Shown here one piece after another: positions 53,677 through 64,000 of a DNA stretch of 64,000 nt (within the stretch, counting starts at the first letter, position 1; every line of letters starts with the position of its first letter). Both the position numbers and the translations under genes were made by a program. Under the pieces are notes generated by a model. That model worked only from the letters and a program-made list of their open reading frames with translations, ran no database searches and was not told the origin of the DNA. Origin of the DNA: Tenodera sinensis (lineage: Eukaryota > Arthropoda > Insecta > Mantodea > Mantidae); contig CM060967.1 in the NCBI GenBank assembly GCA_030765045.1, positions 21,226,284 to 21,290,283 of the forward strand, in the 5' to 3' direction.

Positions 53677-55146
53677 ATGGCCGACGTAACGGAATTGCGA
53701 ATGAATGTGGCTGCGTTAAAAAGAGTTGATCCATATGTGAGAGCTATATTGGAAACGGCAACACACGTAGCGTTATACACATTTAACGCTGAAAACAATG
53801 AGTGGGAAAAAACTGATGTTGAAGGTGCCTTATTCGTGTATAGTAGAAACGGAGAACCGTACCATAGTATGCTTATAATGAACAGACTAAATACCAACAA
53901 CTTAGTGGAACCCGTTACACAAGGACTTGACCTGCAATTGCAGGAGCCTTTTCTTTTGTATCGTAATTCCAGTTGCAGAATATTTGGTGTGTGGTTTTAT
54001 GACAAGGACGAATGTATTCGAATAGCGGCTGTGCTTGATAAACTTGTTAAAGAATCTGAAATGAACAAGAAAATGCAGGATAAGAGTGCAGTGAAGAATA
54101 AACAAACTTCAAGTGAACAAAGTGTGGATATTTTTACTATGTTAAGCAAAGCCCAAGAAGATTATAACTCTAACAAATGCCAAGCAAATAACAGGCAAAT
54201 CCCAGGTGAAGAGTGCAAACCAGAAATGCCTCAAGGTGTTGTAGATTTTTTTGCCAAAGCCAGCAGTGGTGCTTCTCATTTTGGTGCTGATAAAGTTGCA
54301 CAGGGTGGAGGACTGTTCAGTCATCAACAAAGAAAAGCTGGCGTTGAACTAGCAGCTGATCCGGCGGAGAATAATCTAAAACCCTTACTCCAGCGTCTTA
54401 TGTCTAACCCAGCTCATAGTGTGGAACACATCGAAAAACAGCAGCGATCAGTAACACCGCAGTCAGAAACAGTAGCTGTAAAGAGAAGTAAAGGAAAGTC
54501 TCACACAAATAAAGATGCAAACAAGAATAATAATGGAGTAAATTTCAATAAATTAAGACCTCTGTCCTCTGGCAATATATCTGATACCATTATTTTTCAA
54601 AACAGCACAAATGGACAGTCATTGCCTCCAGGTACATCGACTACTCTGGTAGAGAATGGGATGAGCTTTTTACGAATAGCATCACCAACAAGATGTCCAC
54701 CATTAACATCATTGTTTGGTACTGGTCTACAGACAGGGTCCTCAAGCAGCATGGTAATGGAAGTCGGCACTCCAGATCAACGACCACTTTCTGCTCCTCT
54801 GTGTGGTGGAATGGAAACTCCTCAAAAACCTGCATTGATGCCCCCAACTATGTTTACGTCTTCAGCCACCAAGGATGGAACATCCAAATTAGAAATCCAG
54901 AGTACTCCTGTAATAAGCAGTGCAAGTGTAACACCTGGGGCTAAACCAGAAGTGTGCTCTGCATCAGTTACATTAGGTGCAAGTAGCTCACATCTGCAGG
55001 ACGATGGTTTAATTCCTATTAGGCCAGAACCATTGACAAAAAATCAACTTTTGCAAGCTTTCAACTACCTTGTGAAGAATGATCCTGAATTTGTAAACAA
55101 ACTTCATGAGGCTTATGTAAAATCATTTGCAGAAATTATCATGTAA
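53677..55146 (+). CDS. DCP1: mRNA-decapping enzyme 1 (DCP1), single exon
   Basis: 489 residues. The start is the ATG at 53677 (gaaaATGGCC, strong context), where conservation begins; an ATG at 53638 is in frame. Residues 1-125 form the EVH1 domain: ELRMNVAALKRVDPYVRAIL, HVALYTFNAENNEWEKTDVE, GALFVYSRN, EPFLLYRNSSCRIFGVWFYD. Residues 151-163 (DIFTMLSKAQEDY) match the short motif used for partner binding. The middle is low-complexity. Residues 452-489 (LTKNQLLQAFNYLVKNDPEF and on) are the C-terminal trimerisation helix. DCP1 activates the decapping enzyme DCP2 in cytoplasmic P-bodies during 5'-3' mRNA decay. The frame has no stop or intron, unusual for an animal DCP1; it may be a genuinely intronless gene or an intact retrocopy, and no poly(A) or duplication was seen. 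Confidence 0.95.
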   Translation: MADVTELRMNVAALKRVDPYVRAILETATHVALYTFNAENNEWEKTDVEGALFVYSRNGEPYHSMLIMNRLNTNNLVEPVTQGLDLQLQEPFLLYRNSSCRIFGVWFYDKDECIRIAAVLDKLVKESEMNKKMQDKSAVKNKQTSSEQSVDIFTMLSKAQEDYNSNKCQANNRQIPGEECKPEMPQGVVDFFAKASSGASHFGADKVAQGGGLFSHQQRKAGVELAADPAENNLKPLLQRLMSNPAHSVEHIEKQQRSVTPQSETVAVKRSKGKSHTNKDANKNNNGVNFNKLRPLSSGNISDTIIFQNSTNGQSLPPGTSTTLVENGMSFLRIASPTRCPPLTSLFGTGLQTGSSSSMVMEVGTPDQRPLSAPLCGGMETPQKPALMPPTMFTSSATKDGTSKLEIQSTPVISSASVTPGAKPEVCSASVTLGASSSHLQDDGLIPIRPEPLTKNQLLQAFNYLVKNDPEFVNKLHEAYVKSFAEIIM

Positions 55147-57442
55147 AACAGGGAGGTGCATGATATTTTTTAGGCAGACTTGACAATGTAATATTTGTGT
55201 TACATAGCATGATTGTATCAGTAAAATATGAAAGCAGTTGAGATAGTAGCAGTATCTTAAATGAGTCCTTCTAGAGTACAATTAGTGTCCATTTGAAGGT
55301 ATAAATCATGCCAATTATATATTTAATATATATATTTATTTAAAATGTTCCTATAAATGCGCTTAAATATTATTGATGTTTAGGATGGACTTAAGTGTTC
55401 ATGTTTTCCATCAAAGGATAATAAGAAAAAATAATTTCCCTTCTCTGAATTAATATGTTAAATTAAAAGGAATGAGCCCTTAAGCATATTGGATAGGATT
55501 TTAAAATGAAGCTGGGCCTAAATATAACTACAATATTATATTGACAATAGACAGGCTAAGAAAACATTTTGTGTTTATTTACCCTTTGAATGAGGTCTGT
55601 GTTACAAATAATCATTAGAAAGGATGCATTGATTTCATCTTGGGGTGATTTTTGTTTGCATTTATTTAAAAGGGGTGTTTTTCTTCCTATCTTTTTAATT
55701 ATGATTATATTTTATGTTTACAAATGTGTGTTTTGTGTGTTTGAGAGAGAGGAGAGACTGATAACAGACTTGACGATACCTGGCTACCTTTTTTTAATAA
55801 CTTACTGCAACTGGATAACATAGATAATTATGTGCTATAGAAAACATGTGAATATTTATAACTGATTCAAAATCATTTGTTCTCAATCATATAAAGGAAA
55901 TTATGTGTAACACTTTCCTTTTCTGGAATAAAAACTATGCCAAATAGAGACTAAGTCTCTGAAACATATGGAAGAAATTTATAAGTGGGTTATCCAAATG
56001 ATGTTCCGTAATTTTCAAGTGATAAGAGATTTTAAGAAGTGATAGTGATGGATTTGAAATACTGAATGCTGTGTTAGAAGAGGTGAAATTTTGAAGTTAA
56101 AGTGATGAGTGCCAGGAGCTTCCAAATCAAATGTGACTTCCACTATTTTTAGCTCGTAATTTAGAGCGCAGATTTTTGTTATATTGCATACAGTTTGTTG
56201 TATTATAATTGTCACATTGTGTACAAAGGGAAGTGCTTATGAAGCAAAATCAAATAGTTAAGCTCATAGTAAAAGGAAACTCATTGTTGGAGCCTTGGAT
56301 CATACCTTTTGGGTTCAGAATAGTGCCATGGAAGCAGCTAACAGTGTGTGTAGAACAAAAGATTTTTCTAAAATACTCATGTTGACTAATTTATTGTGAT
56401 TACTAAACTGAAGCATACTATAAATTGTTGCTGTAAACGCTTGTTACTGCACTATAACAAATGCTTTATAAAGGGGTTGATTAAAATTACCTTTTCAGAT
56501 GTCATTTGCAAGAATCTGATTTGAAATTCCAGTTAAAACATGCTTTACGGCAAAATACATATTCATTAAAAGCATTCGTCTTATTTTCTCTTCCATTACC
56601 AGGGAATAATATGTGCATGCTGGAATTTTTAGTAGTGAATTTTACAAGAGTCGTAATGGAAAGATCCCCAGAAATGACGTGTTGTGTTTTTGAGAAATAA
56701 ACAGTAATAGCAAACAATCCAGGTCCAGTTACACTTGTTCTTTAGTTATCACCCTTCCCTCTGTCGAAGTTGGTCCTCCACCAATGCTGTTTATTTTTTT
56801 GATATACGTGCTTACCAGCAGTATTTCCATGAATTGCAGGCTGGAAAAAGGGAGCACAGGAAGGGGCATCCATTTTGTCAGTATAAATTAGAGGAGGGGG
56901 CACGTGTACAGAGAAAATGTTACATTAGATAGAAATTCACAAAAGTGTGCATCAGTAATGTGATAAAGTTGTCATTATTTGTCTGTTCTCACATTTAGTA
57001 TTCACAGATTTATGTAATTTGTTTTAAAGGATTGGGATAGAGAGAGGAAATTAGCACTTGAAATGAGGATAATTATGTAGAAAACGGCTCGAGTAAATGA
57101 AATATAATGCAATCAATAGATTGTGTATTCCTAATTACGATTTTGAAAGTTCTGTCAAGCTTGGTTTTTGATTTCTAAGCAAATTCAATAAGTATGCTAA
57201 AATGATTTAATTTATTTACAATGAAATTACTGCATAAATGCTGTGTTTCTAAAGAAAAACTTAGAATAGAGACTTATGACGTTCTTGCACTACAACAATT
57301 TCAGTGCCTTCCACTATCCACGAAACCGAAGTTTTTCTGTAGAAACAGTGTCTATACAGTAATCTCATCTTAAATACATTAATATATGATTTTAGTGCAT
57401 AATATATCTGCTTATAAATATTTATTTGCTAAATATCTGCCA
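55147..57442. other. DCP1 3' UTR and downstream, unassigned
   Basis: AT-rich. No repeat family from this window is recognised and no further gene. Open frames at 55590-55823 and 56506-56700 have no domain. Confidence 0.4.
55927..55932 (+). terminator. Candidate DCP1 polyadenylation signal
   Basis: AATAAA about 780 bp after the DCP1 stop. A second AATAAA lies near 56695. Nothing shows which is used. Confidence 0.4.
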
Positions 57443-57560
57443 GGTTTTCTCTGGTTTCCCTGCCGTCTCATTCCACCAGTGCTCCATCTTCATTCCATGT
57501 AACATCAGTGTAATCGCCTGTGGTGCCATAGTAGTAAGAGGGGGCATTAAGCACTACAAA
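57443..57560 (+). mobile_element. SINE-E 3' fragment
   Basis: Matches the SINE-E body and tail (tctcattccaccagtgctcc, cgcctgtggtgccatagtag, then a CACTACAAAAAAA tail). The tRNA-like head is absent, as for a 5'-truncated copy. Confidence 0.75.
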
Positions 57561-57998
57561 AAAAATCTGCTGCATAAGCAAAATAAAACTGTTGCAGCAC
57601 ACATACAGAATTTGCTTATAAATGAAAACGAAGCTTGCCATATAAAACTTTCAAAATTGTAATCAGGAATGCAAAAATCAATTGGTTGCACTATATATTT
57701 CATTCACTTTCTCGAGAGGCCTGTTTTCTACATTATTACCGAAATGAATACATGGTAATGTATTTTTATTTTAAAGGAATGGTGCAAGGAGAGGAATATT
57801 TGTACATGAAATAATTAATTTTTTTATGTAAGGAATGGGACAAGGAAGGGAATACATTTTGATTTCTCCAAATAGTCAATGTTGATGTATGGTGCACTTG
57901 GGAAGGAAATATTGGTGGAGGACAGTTCTGTGCTTGAGAGAGAGTTGTGGGCCTGCAAGGAACTAGTGGGGGTACCAATTAGGTCAGAGGGGATTTGT
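57561..57998. other. Unassigned sequence
   Basis: No feature recognised. Confidence 0.4.
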
Positions 57999-59030
57999 TG
58001 TTGTTGTTTTCTAGTGCCTTGCATCTGGCAATGAAGCCATTAGCATTCGTGCTTTCCAATACTTTTGAACTGTAGTTTCTTCTGATCTTAATGCTTCACA
58101 GGTCTTCAAGTGGTCTTCATTCATTTCTGCTGGATCGTTACACAGGACACATATTGGTGAGGCTGAGATACCTATTCTGTAGAGATGACTTGCCAAGCAG
58201 TCATGATTTGTCAATAGTCGGAAGGCTGCAACAGCTGTTTTCCTTGGTCTCTGGGGGATTATATCTGGATTGGAAAGTAGTGTAATCCATTTTTTATCTT
58301 TGGCATTTGTTTCTATTTCTTGTAGATATGAATGACAAAAATTTTTTATGATCAAGCGTTTTATTGAGGAATATGAGAAATTGAATTTAGACTTTTGTTT
58401 TATTGTTGTGCCTTTCTTTGCAAGTGAGTCTGCAGCTTCGTTCCCCATGACTCCACAGTGTGCTGGAATCCATTGGAGATGAACAGTCTTATTAACTTTT
58501 TGGAGTTGTGTTAACATTTTGTAGCATTCTCTAATTTTTGTTGACTTCTTTGTAGTATTTGAACATATTCCCTGAATTGCAGCTTTAGAATCTGAAAGAA
58601 TTACTGCCTTGTTAAATTTATTTAAGGGAAGATTTAATAATTGTCGGAGAGCAATGTATATAACCTCTATTTCTCCATCATAATTTGTTGTGTCTCTGCC
58701 AACAGAATGATAAAAGGAAAAATGTGAACACGTAACTCCAGCTCCAGTAAGGTTTTCCTTCGAGGATCCATCAGTATATATGTGCAGCCATTCTTCTGTG
58801 GGATACCTAGTATTGATTGTTTCCAGAGCTAAAAGTTTTTGTATTTCTTTTGGTGTGTCTGATTTACTTATTTCCTCTATTAATTCCAAATTGAAGGTAG
58901 GTTGCAATAATTCCAATGGATTTTCTCTTATAAGTAGATTTTCTCTGGTGTTAGGAATGTTCAATTTGGATTTAATCTGTGTTACCTTTTCTAGGAAACT
59001 ACTATGAGTTTTAAGGATTGAATGGGGAGA
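57999..59030 (-). pseudogene. LINE-C ORF2 C-terminal part, 5'-truncated copy 2
   Basis: Encodes the same RNase H and terminal knuckle as 17570-18895, with only a few amino-acid differences over ~317 residues (for example VNKT for VSKT, QKSK for QNSK). The 3' tail is at left (TTGTTGTTG). Flanks with AGAGGGGATTT / AGAGGGGAGATTTT at ~57984 and ~59030 may be the target duplication. Catalytic residues (TDGS, SDSKA, AAD) are retained but the RT is missing. Confidence 0.92.
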
Positions 59031-59749
59031 GGGGAGATTTTAAATAGTGGTTGTATTACAGGGCCTGGAGTGTTCACTATTACCAAAAAAAATACATTGA
59101 GCTGCAGATTTGACAGTTAATCATCTGGTAATTATGGAAAAGTTCAGTGTTGCTGATTAATTTATGCTGATTACGATTTTACCAATGTTGTAGTCTTCAA
59201 ATGGGTAGAAGATAAAGATAGGCTATTAGCTGTAGTGAGCTCCAGTGAACCAAGGCAATCTGTGTTTTCTAGGTTTAATCTGAGGTTAGTCTGTGTATAT
59301 GTTTTACTGTAATTACATGTGCAAGAATTTCGGCTGCTAAAACTTTCTGCCACAATTACGCTAGTGACGGAAAGTTTAAACTCACCAACTGTATTTTGGT
59401 TTGTGTGTATGTTATTCATTCCACCAAAATGATTAATTCTGAATTAATATATTCTTTGAACTATGTGGTCAAATTACAAATGGTTTGACCACTCTCACAA
59501 TATTTTTATATTGCATTTAACCTATGAAATCGTATCAACAAATGACTATCATGCTTCTGAATCTTATCTTTTGGGGTCATGTTTGCCTTGAACTATATTT
59601 TCTGGTATGTCAATATAACCATGTTGGTTTATGTTTATGTCACTGTAATATGAAAGTATTGGTGAAAATAATTTTAAAGTGGTGGAGCACATGGATAAAT
59701 TGAAAGGTAGTTACAGTTCAGAAAATAATTAAGGAGAGCAAGATTATCC
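59031..59749. other. Unassigned AT-rich sequence
   Basis: No feature recognised. Confidence 0.4.
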
Positions 59750-60266
59750 CAAATAATAAAACATAAATTAATACCAAGCAACCCAATGTTACCAAAATTG
59801 TATTGTTCACCGAAAATTCACGAAAATGATAGTATGAGACCTATTATTAGTAAAAAATGCACCAACTTACCATTTGGCTAAATGGCTTGTAAATAAATTA
59901 AATTCCATAGAAAGATTTCAATCATTGAGCCTAAAGAATTCTTCAGAACTAGTTGAAAAATTAAAAAATATAACTATACATACAAATATTTTAGTATCCT
60001 TTGATGTTATCCCTTCGTTTACCAGTATTCCCACAGAAAAGATACCTAAATTAATAAATCATTGGCTGACCGAATAAGGTACTTTACCATCAGAAATTGA
60101 ACAATACGCTCAACTCATAGAATTATGTATAACACAAAATTCTTTCATGTTCAGTTATGTTTTATTGAGAAACATCAGGTTGGCCATGGGTAGCCCCATA
60201 TCACCGATATTGTCAGCCTTATGAGCAATTTAGAGATACATATCACAAAGGCATTTGCATACATAT

Positions 60267-60750
60267 CTTCTTTCTTGGAAGTTTGAAAACATTGTAATAA
60301 TCCATTTAAACCAAAAAGGTGAGTTGATTAATAACACTACACAACACTTATAATTTGCTGGAAATATTTCGAAGGCTTGACTTTCCTCTGTTATCAACTG
60401 GACATCGACTGATTCTCCCTAGTGTGGATGACGGTTTTCTTATAGGTCTCCTCTGGTGGTGGTTCAAGGAACTTGCTGAAGATAAAATTGAATAACCTGT
60501 TTCTATTTTTCAAAATGAAGATTTGTTTCCACATGGACAGCTCTTGTTTTCCCGTTACGTGTTTGAAGAGCTTCGGTTCTAGCTTTATGTTGTGGTTTTC
60601 TGTCCAAAAGTAAGTGGCAACGGCTGAGTATTCAGTTTCAACATCCCCTAGAAAGATATCTTCAGCAAGTTCAGAGGAGACCTCAGAGGAAACATCGCCA
60701 TCCACATTGTGTAGTGTTATTAATTGACTCACCTTTTTGGTTTAAATTTC
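60267..60750 (-). mobile_element. Fold-back Penelope insert nested in the Penelope RT
   Basis: Flanked by CATACATAT (60258-60266) and CATACATGT (60751-60759). On - it encodes the end of a Penelope protein (AVATYFWTENHNIKLEPKLF, HVTGKQELSMWKQIFILKNR, FSKFLEPPPEE; 60394-60732), then a 3' UTR. The 3' UTR segment near 60305-60348 is repeated inverted at 60703-60746, next to the 5' junction. Same architecture as 12784-12976, different Penelope subfamily from the host copy. Confidence 0.82.
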
Positions 60751-61217
60751 CATACATGTTTAAAATTTGGTTAAGATTCGTAGACAACATTTTTGTCATT
60801 GTTCCAAAAAAATTAGCTCAAGACGCATTAAAATATTGAACCTACAGGACTATTGCATAAAATTTACTATTGAAAGGGAACAAGATGGATGGCTACCGTT
60901 CCTTGATTTAGAAATTATAAGAAACATGGACAGACTGGAATTTGGCATATATAGGAAACAAACCCACATAGACAACTACATCAAAAACAATTTCAACTCA
61001 AAAGCATATCAGCATGCAATCTTCCATAGCTTAACTCACAGATTGATCAATATCCCTCTAACAAATAGAGAATACTTGAGTATATTAAACTTGTTGCAAA
61101 TTTGAATGGATTTAAGTCCAATTTCATAACTAGATTATTAAAAAAATATAGAAGAATAAAAACTATCAAGGATGTATGGGAATTAAAAATTAGTGATACC
61201 CAAGAAAGATATTGTGA

Positions 61218-61698
61218 TTATTATTTATTTATGCCAACAAACTTACTGTTGGTGTTTTTAAACACACAAGCCGTGTGTGGGCAAAGTTTAAGAGGTAGAA
61301 CTGGAACTTAAAAATTCAATGCTACAACTGGGATTTGTACCACAGACCTTCCGCTTACCGGGCGGCTGCTCTAACCACTGAGCTATTGTGACAAACTGCC
61401 AGAATGGCATTAAATTCTCAATCCAGTTGGCATAAATAAATAATTACCATCTGAAGGTTATTTAATCCTGGGACATAAAGTACTTACAATAGTAAGTCAC
61501 CATTGGGGTAATTTGTCTCCGATGTGAGACTGCCTTTGTGGTTTACCAGGAGAAATACGAACTGGATTGAGAATTTAATGCCATTCTGGCAGTTTGTCAC
61601 AATAGCTCAGTGGTTAGAGCAGCCACCCGGTAAGCGGAAGGTCTGTGGTTCAAATCCCAGTTGTAGCATTGAATTTTTAAGTTCCAGTTCTACCTCTT
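61218..61698. mobile_element. SINE-A palindromic pair inserted as one unit
   Basis: A single perfect 12 bp duplication, AAGATATTGTGA (61206-61217 and 61699-61710), brackets both arms, so the palindrome went in as one event. Arms of ~140 bp (61289-61426 reversed, 61559-61698 forward) each hold the tRNA-like core (forward arm: cacaatagctcagtggttag, tggttcaaatccc). The spacer is the SINE-A 5' leader. Confidence 0.88.
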
Positions 61699-62060
61699 AA
61701 GATATTGTGAATTCACATATCACCCAAATTTTTTCAACAAATTCAACATTTTTAAGGATTATACTATAAAAATGGCCCTGCAAAACAAATATAGTGTTAG
61801 AAATTTACTCAATCTCTAAAAAACAACTCAAGTATTAAATTATCAGGAATTATTTGTCAACTCTGACACTGCCATAATATATCAGCAAAACAAAAAGAAA
61901 TTTGGAAACCAGAATGAAAGAACACGTCAGAAACATCAAATACAAAGAAATGGATAAATCAACCATAGTTCACCACTCTTGGTCTTGCAATCATGATATC
62001 AACCTAAATATCGAACTTTTAAAAGCAACAAAAAATTATTGAGAGTTAACATAGTGGGGA

Positions 62061-62790
62061 AATATTTACATCATTAAGGATCGAGATCAACTGATGAATT
62101 TCAACACACCAATCATACATCTTATGACTAACCAATAGGAAGAACAGCATACCAGGCAACGAGAGAAGGGGAAGCAGTTACCTGACGTTCAACAGCTGAA
62201 TGATGGAGAGAACCCTCTCTGAAACTAGTCCTGTGATTAACATAATTACAAGCAAGTTGGAGCAGAATGTGTTTACAAATATTAACATATTTTTCATTTT
62301 GTCACTGTTATTCATGAAGAAATTTGTAGTTGAGCTCTTCTCAATGCTTGTGGTGTAATCAGAGTAGTTTCAATAGTCAAGGTGATCGGTTGTGTGACAG
62401 CCCAACTGTTAATTGCACAGTAAGCATAATATAGCACTAAGTGCCCCAAATAAACAAGAATGGGTAAAAGGGAAAATGTGAGTGCAGGAAAAAGAACAAT
62501 GTCATGTGCATACAAAGATGCAGGATGGTCTAATTGATATATAGCACATAAACTGGTTCCCATGCTGATTGACCATGCAGTGGACGTCTGAGAAAAACAT
62601 AGTGGAGGACATTAGAATTATACTTTTGATCAAATGTAATAGGCAGCATACAGCTGTATCCATCTGCAGTGAAATAAATACTAACAGGGCAGAGCCAGTA
62701 TCAGTGTCGACAGCAAAAGTTTGCCTGTGTGCAGTTTTGTTGTTTGGACGTGTAGTTGTGAAGAAGCCATTGTTAATTTAATTTAAAATC
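62061..62790. other. Unassigned sequence after the Penelope relic
   Basis: 62061-62130 may still be Penelope coding (IIKDRDQLMNFNTP). The rest has short open frames on both strands with no domain. Confidence 0.4.
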
Positions 62791-63412
62791 AACCGGACAA
62801 TAACTGGGTTTCCATGGTGTTTCCTGGTGCGGATGGCGATGCTTCTTCTGGTAACGGTTCAAGGAACTTGCTGAAAATATCTTTCTGAGGAATATCAAAA
62901 TTAAATACTCGGTTTCTATTTTTTAAAATGAAGATTTGTTCCCATGTGGACAGTTCTTGTTTTCCGGTTATGTGTTTGAGAAGTTTCGGTTCTAGCTTTA
63001 TGTCATGATTTTTTGTCCAAAAGTGGAACGCAACTGCTGATTTTTCTAATTGTTTACTCTTGATGTTCCTAATGTGTTCGTGGATCTAATTTCTAAATTT
63101 CTTTTGGTTTTTCCTATGTATATTTCATTACAATCACTGCATTCAATTTGGTATATGCCAGATTTGTTGTTAGGTGGAATAGCATCTTTGATGTTTGAAA
63201 GTAGCAGGTTTTTTATGGAGTAATGGTTTACTGGTGCTAGTTGAATGTTGTATTCCTTGAACACTTTTTTAAATTTATCAATTTTTTGAATGTCATTTTT
63301 GTTTTTGCTGCTGTGAAAGTTGTAGCTTCTTTTAATAATTTTTTCTTTTCTGCTCGTTTTACATTTTTATCTATTAATTCTTTGGGGAAGCCGTTTTTTT
63401 GTGCTATTGTGG
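62791..63412 (-). pseudogene. Second Penelope-like element, C-terminal part with GIY-YIG
   Basis: On -: SPKNIDKNVKRAEKKKLLKE-like linker (63400-63290), FKEYNIQLAPVNHYSIKNLL, SGIYQIECSDCNEIYIGKTK, RNLEIR (63046-63264), then SAVAFHFWTKNHDIKLEPKL, HITGKQELSTWEQIFILKNR, ending near 62800. The GIY...YIG core residues are intact and only a frameshift near 63060 separates the two parts. Closely related to the fragment at 60394-60732. 5'-truncated where R850 begins. Confidence 0.85.
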
Positions 63413-64000
63413 TATTTAAGTCTAATGTCTTTAAAGGATGTAATACAAAGATTTTGAAGAAAATAGCCCCATCCTAAACTACCCTTTACATGGAAAATTT
63501 TTCGAAAATGTTGATTTTCTTGAAAATGGCTCAAACGATTTTGATTAAAATGTCATATGCCCCTGCAGTCGTATTTACTCTGGACGAGTTTTGCATAACT
63601 GGTAAATCGTTAGAGATAGACCAAATCGTACTGTTCAAAAAATGTAGATCTTGCTAAAATACACAATTTATGTCTATGTAAATTTTCTTGTAGGGTGAAC
63701 CATTTGGGAGATATTCCTTGTTATGTGTGCGCGTTTCAAAAAACTTAAAACTTTAGTGAAATAGAACATTGCTGTTCATTTTTTTATATGTTAAGTGTGC
63801 AAAGAGAATGGGATCTCAAAGCTTTAAAAGATTTGACAGTTAGCAAGGCCTCCTGTATTTCCATATTCCCCTTGCACCTACAAGGAAATAAGCAATAAGA
63901 TAATTTGTATAAATGTTTATCTCAACTAAAACGAAGAAGGTATAGGAATAAGAGTTTGTAAGAATGATTAGTACAAGAGTATAGAGTCATGTGAGTGCAA
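63413..64000 (+). repeat. R850 copy 8, truncated by window end
   Basis: Begins inside the repeat (tatttaagtctaatgtcttt) right at the Penelope 5' junction and runs to the window end (gtcatgtgagtgcaa). Well conserved relative to copies 3 and 6. Confidence 0.8.

Larger units (their letters stand above)
59750..62060 (+). pseudogene. Penelope-like element, RT and GIY-YIG endonuclease, broken
   Basis: Segments in order: LYCSPKIHENDSMRPIIS; NAPTYHLAKWLVNKLNS; SFDVIPSFTSIPTEKI (59874-60077); IRLAMGSPISPILSAL; then after the fold-back insert (60267-60750) IWLRFVDNIFVIVPKKLAQD, with FVDN in place of FVDD; EREQDGWLPFLDLEIIRNMD and SLTHRLINIPLTNREYL (60767-61105); then after the SINE-A palindrome (61218-61698) SKTKRNLETRMKEHVRNIK and DKSTIVHHSWSCNHDINLNI of the GIY-YIG endonuclease. 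Penelope-like elements are a retroelement class distinct from LINEs. Stops, the two insertions and the catalytic change make it inactive. Confidence 0.85.

Noticed and set aside
53532..54847. Antisense open frames under DCP1 (53532-53900, 53902-54105, 54641-54847)
   Set aside because: No domain; the + strand frame has clear DCP1 conservation.

Overview
This window looks like a repeat-rich, AT-rich animal genome, most likely an insect. The evidence is intron-bearing genes with GT/AG splice sites, insect-type mobile elements (mariner, hAT, Penelope-like, I-clade and Jockey/R1-like LINEs, tRNA-derived SINEs) and an animal-type DCP1. A polyneopteran such as a cockroach, termite or stick insect would fit, but nothing here fixes the taxon.

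Only two host genes can be supported. (1) Five + strand exons between 7915 and 27205 join in phase and encode the central WD40 part of a DDB2-like damaged-DNA-binding protein, including the WDxR motif known to contact DDB1. Its introns are full of mobile elements. The exons for the N-terminus and for the last blades, including the damage-probing FQH hairpin, were not found. (2) An intact single-exon gene at 53677-55146 encodes mRNA-decapping enzyme 1 (DCP1): EVH1 domain, a short central motif and the C-terminal trimerisation segment.

Most of the rest is a layered record of transposition. 0-7 kb: a decayed LINE (LINE-A, -) split by a 2.26 kb inverted-repeat DNA element that carries two SINEs. 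8.8-13.3 kb: a hAT element (hAT-A), then a cluster of inverted copies of a ~850 bp noncoding repeat (R850) containing a fold-back Penelope-derived insert. 13.8-21 kb: SINEs, a LINE-C copy and three ~50 bp inserts made only of a LINE 3' tail. 22.6-25.6 kb: a second copy of the first hAT family (hAT-B, -) with R850 inside. 27.7-29.3 kb: a mariner with a SINE inside. 36.3-45.4 kb: an old coding relic split by a different hAT element (hAT-2), itself split by a nearly intact 6.1 kb I-clade LINE and by a SINE. 45.9-52.8 kb: mariner relics, SINEs and tandem repeats. 58-64 kb: a second, almost identical LINE-C copy and Penelope-like remains with GIY-YIG endonuclease sequence.

The most interesting signals are RNA-level. 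The 5' end of the I-clade LINE can fold in the nested order of an HDV-like self-cleaving ribozyme. Its 3' end begins with a GGGCCC stem-loop, and three independent 48-55 bp inserts elsewhere in the window start exactly there and carry their own target-site duplications. SINE-B ends in the ORF2 stop region of LINE-D, which suggests SINE-LINE parasitism. All boundaries were read by eye; no alignment, folding or database search was run.
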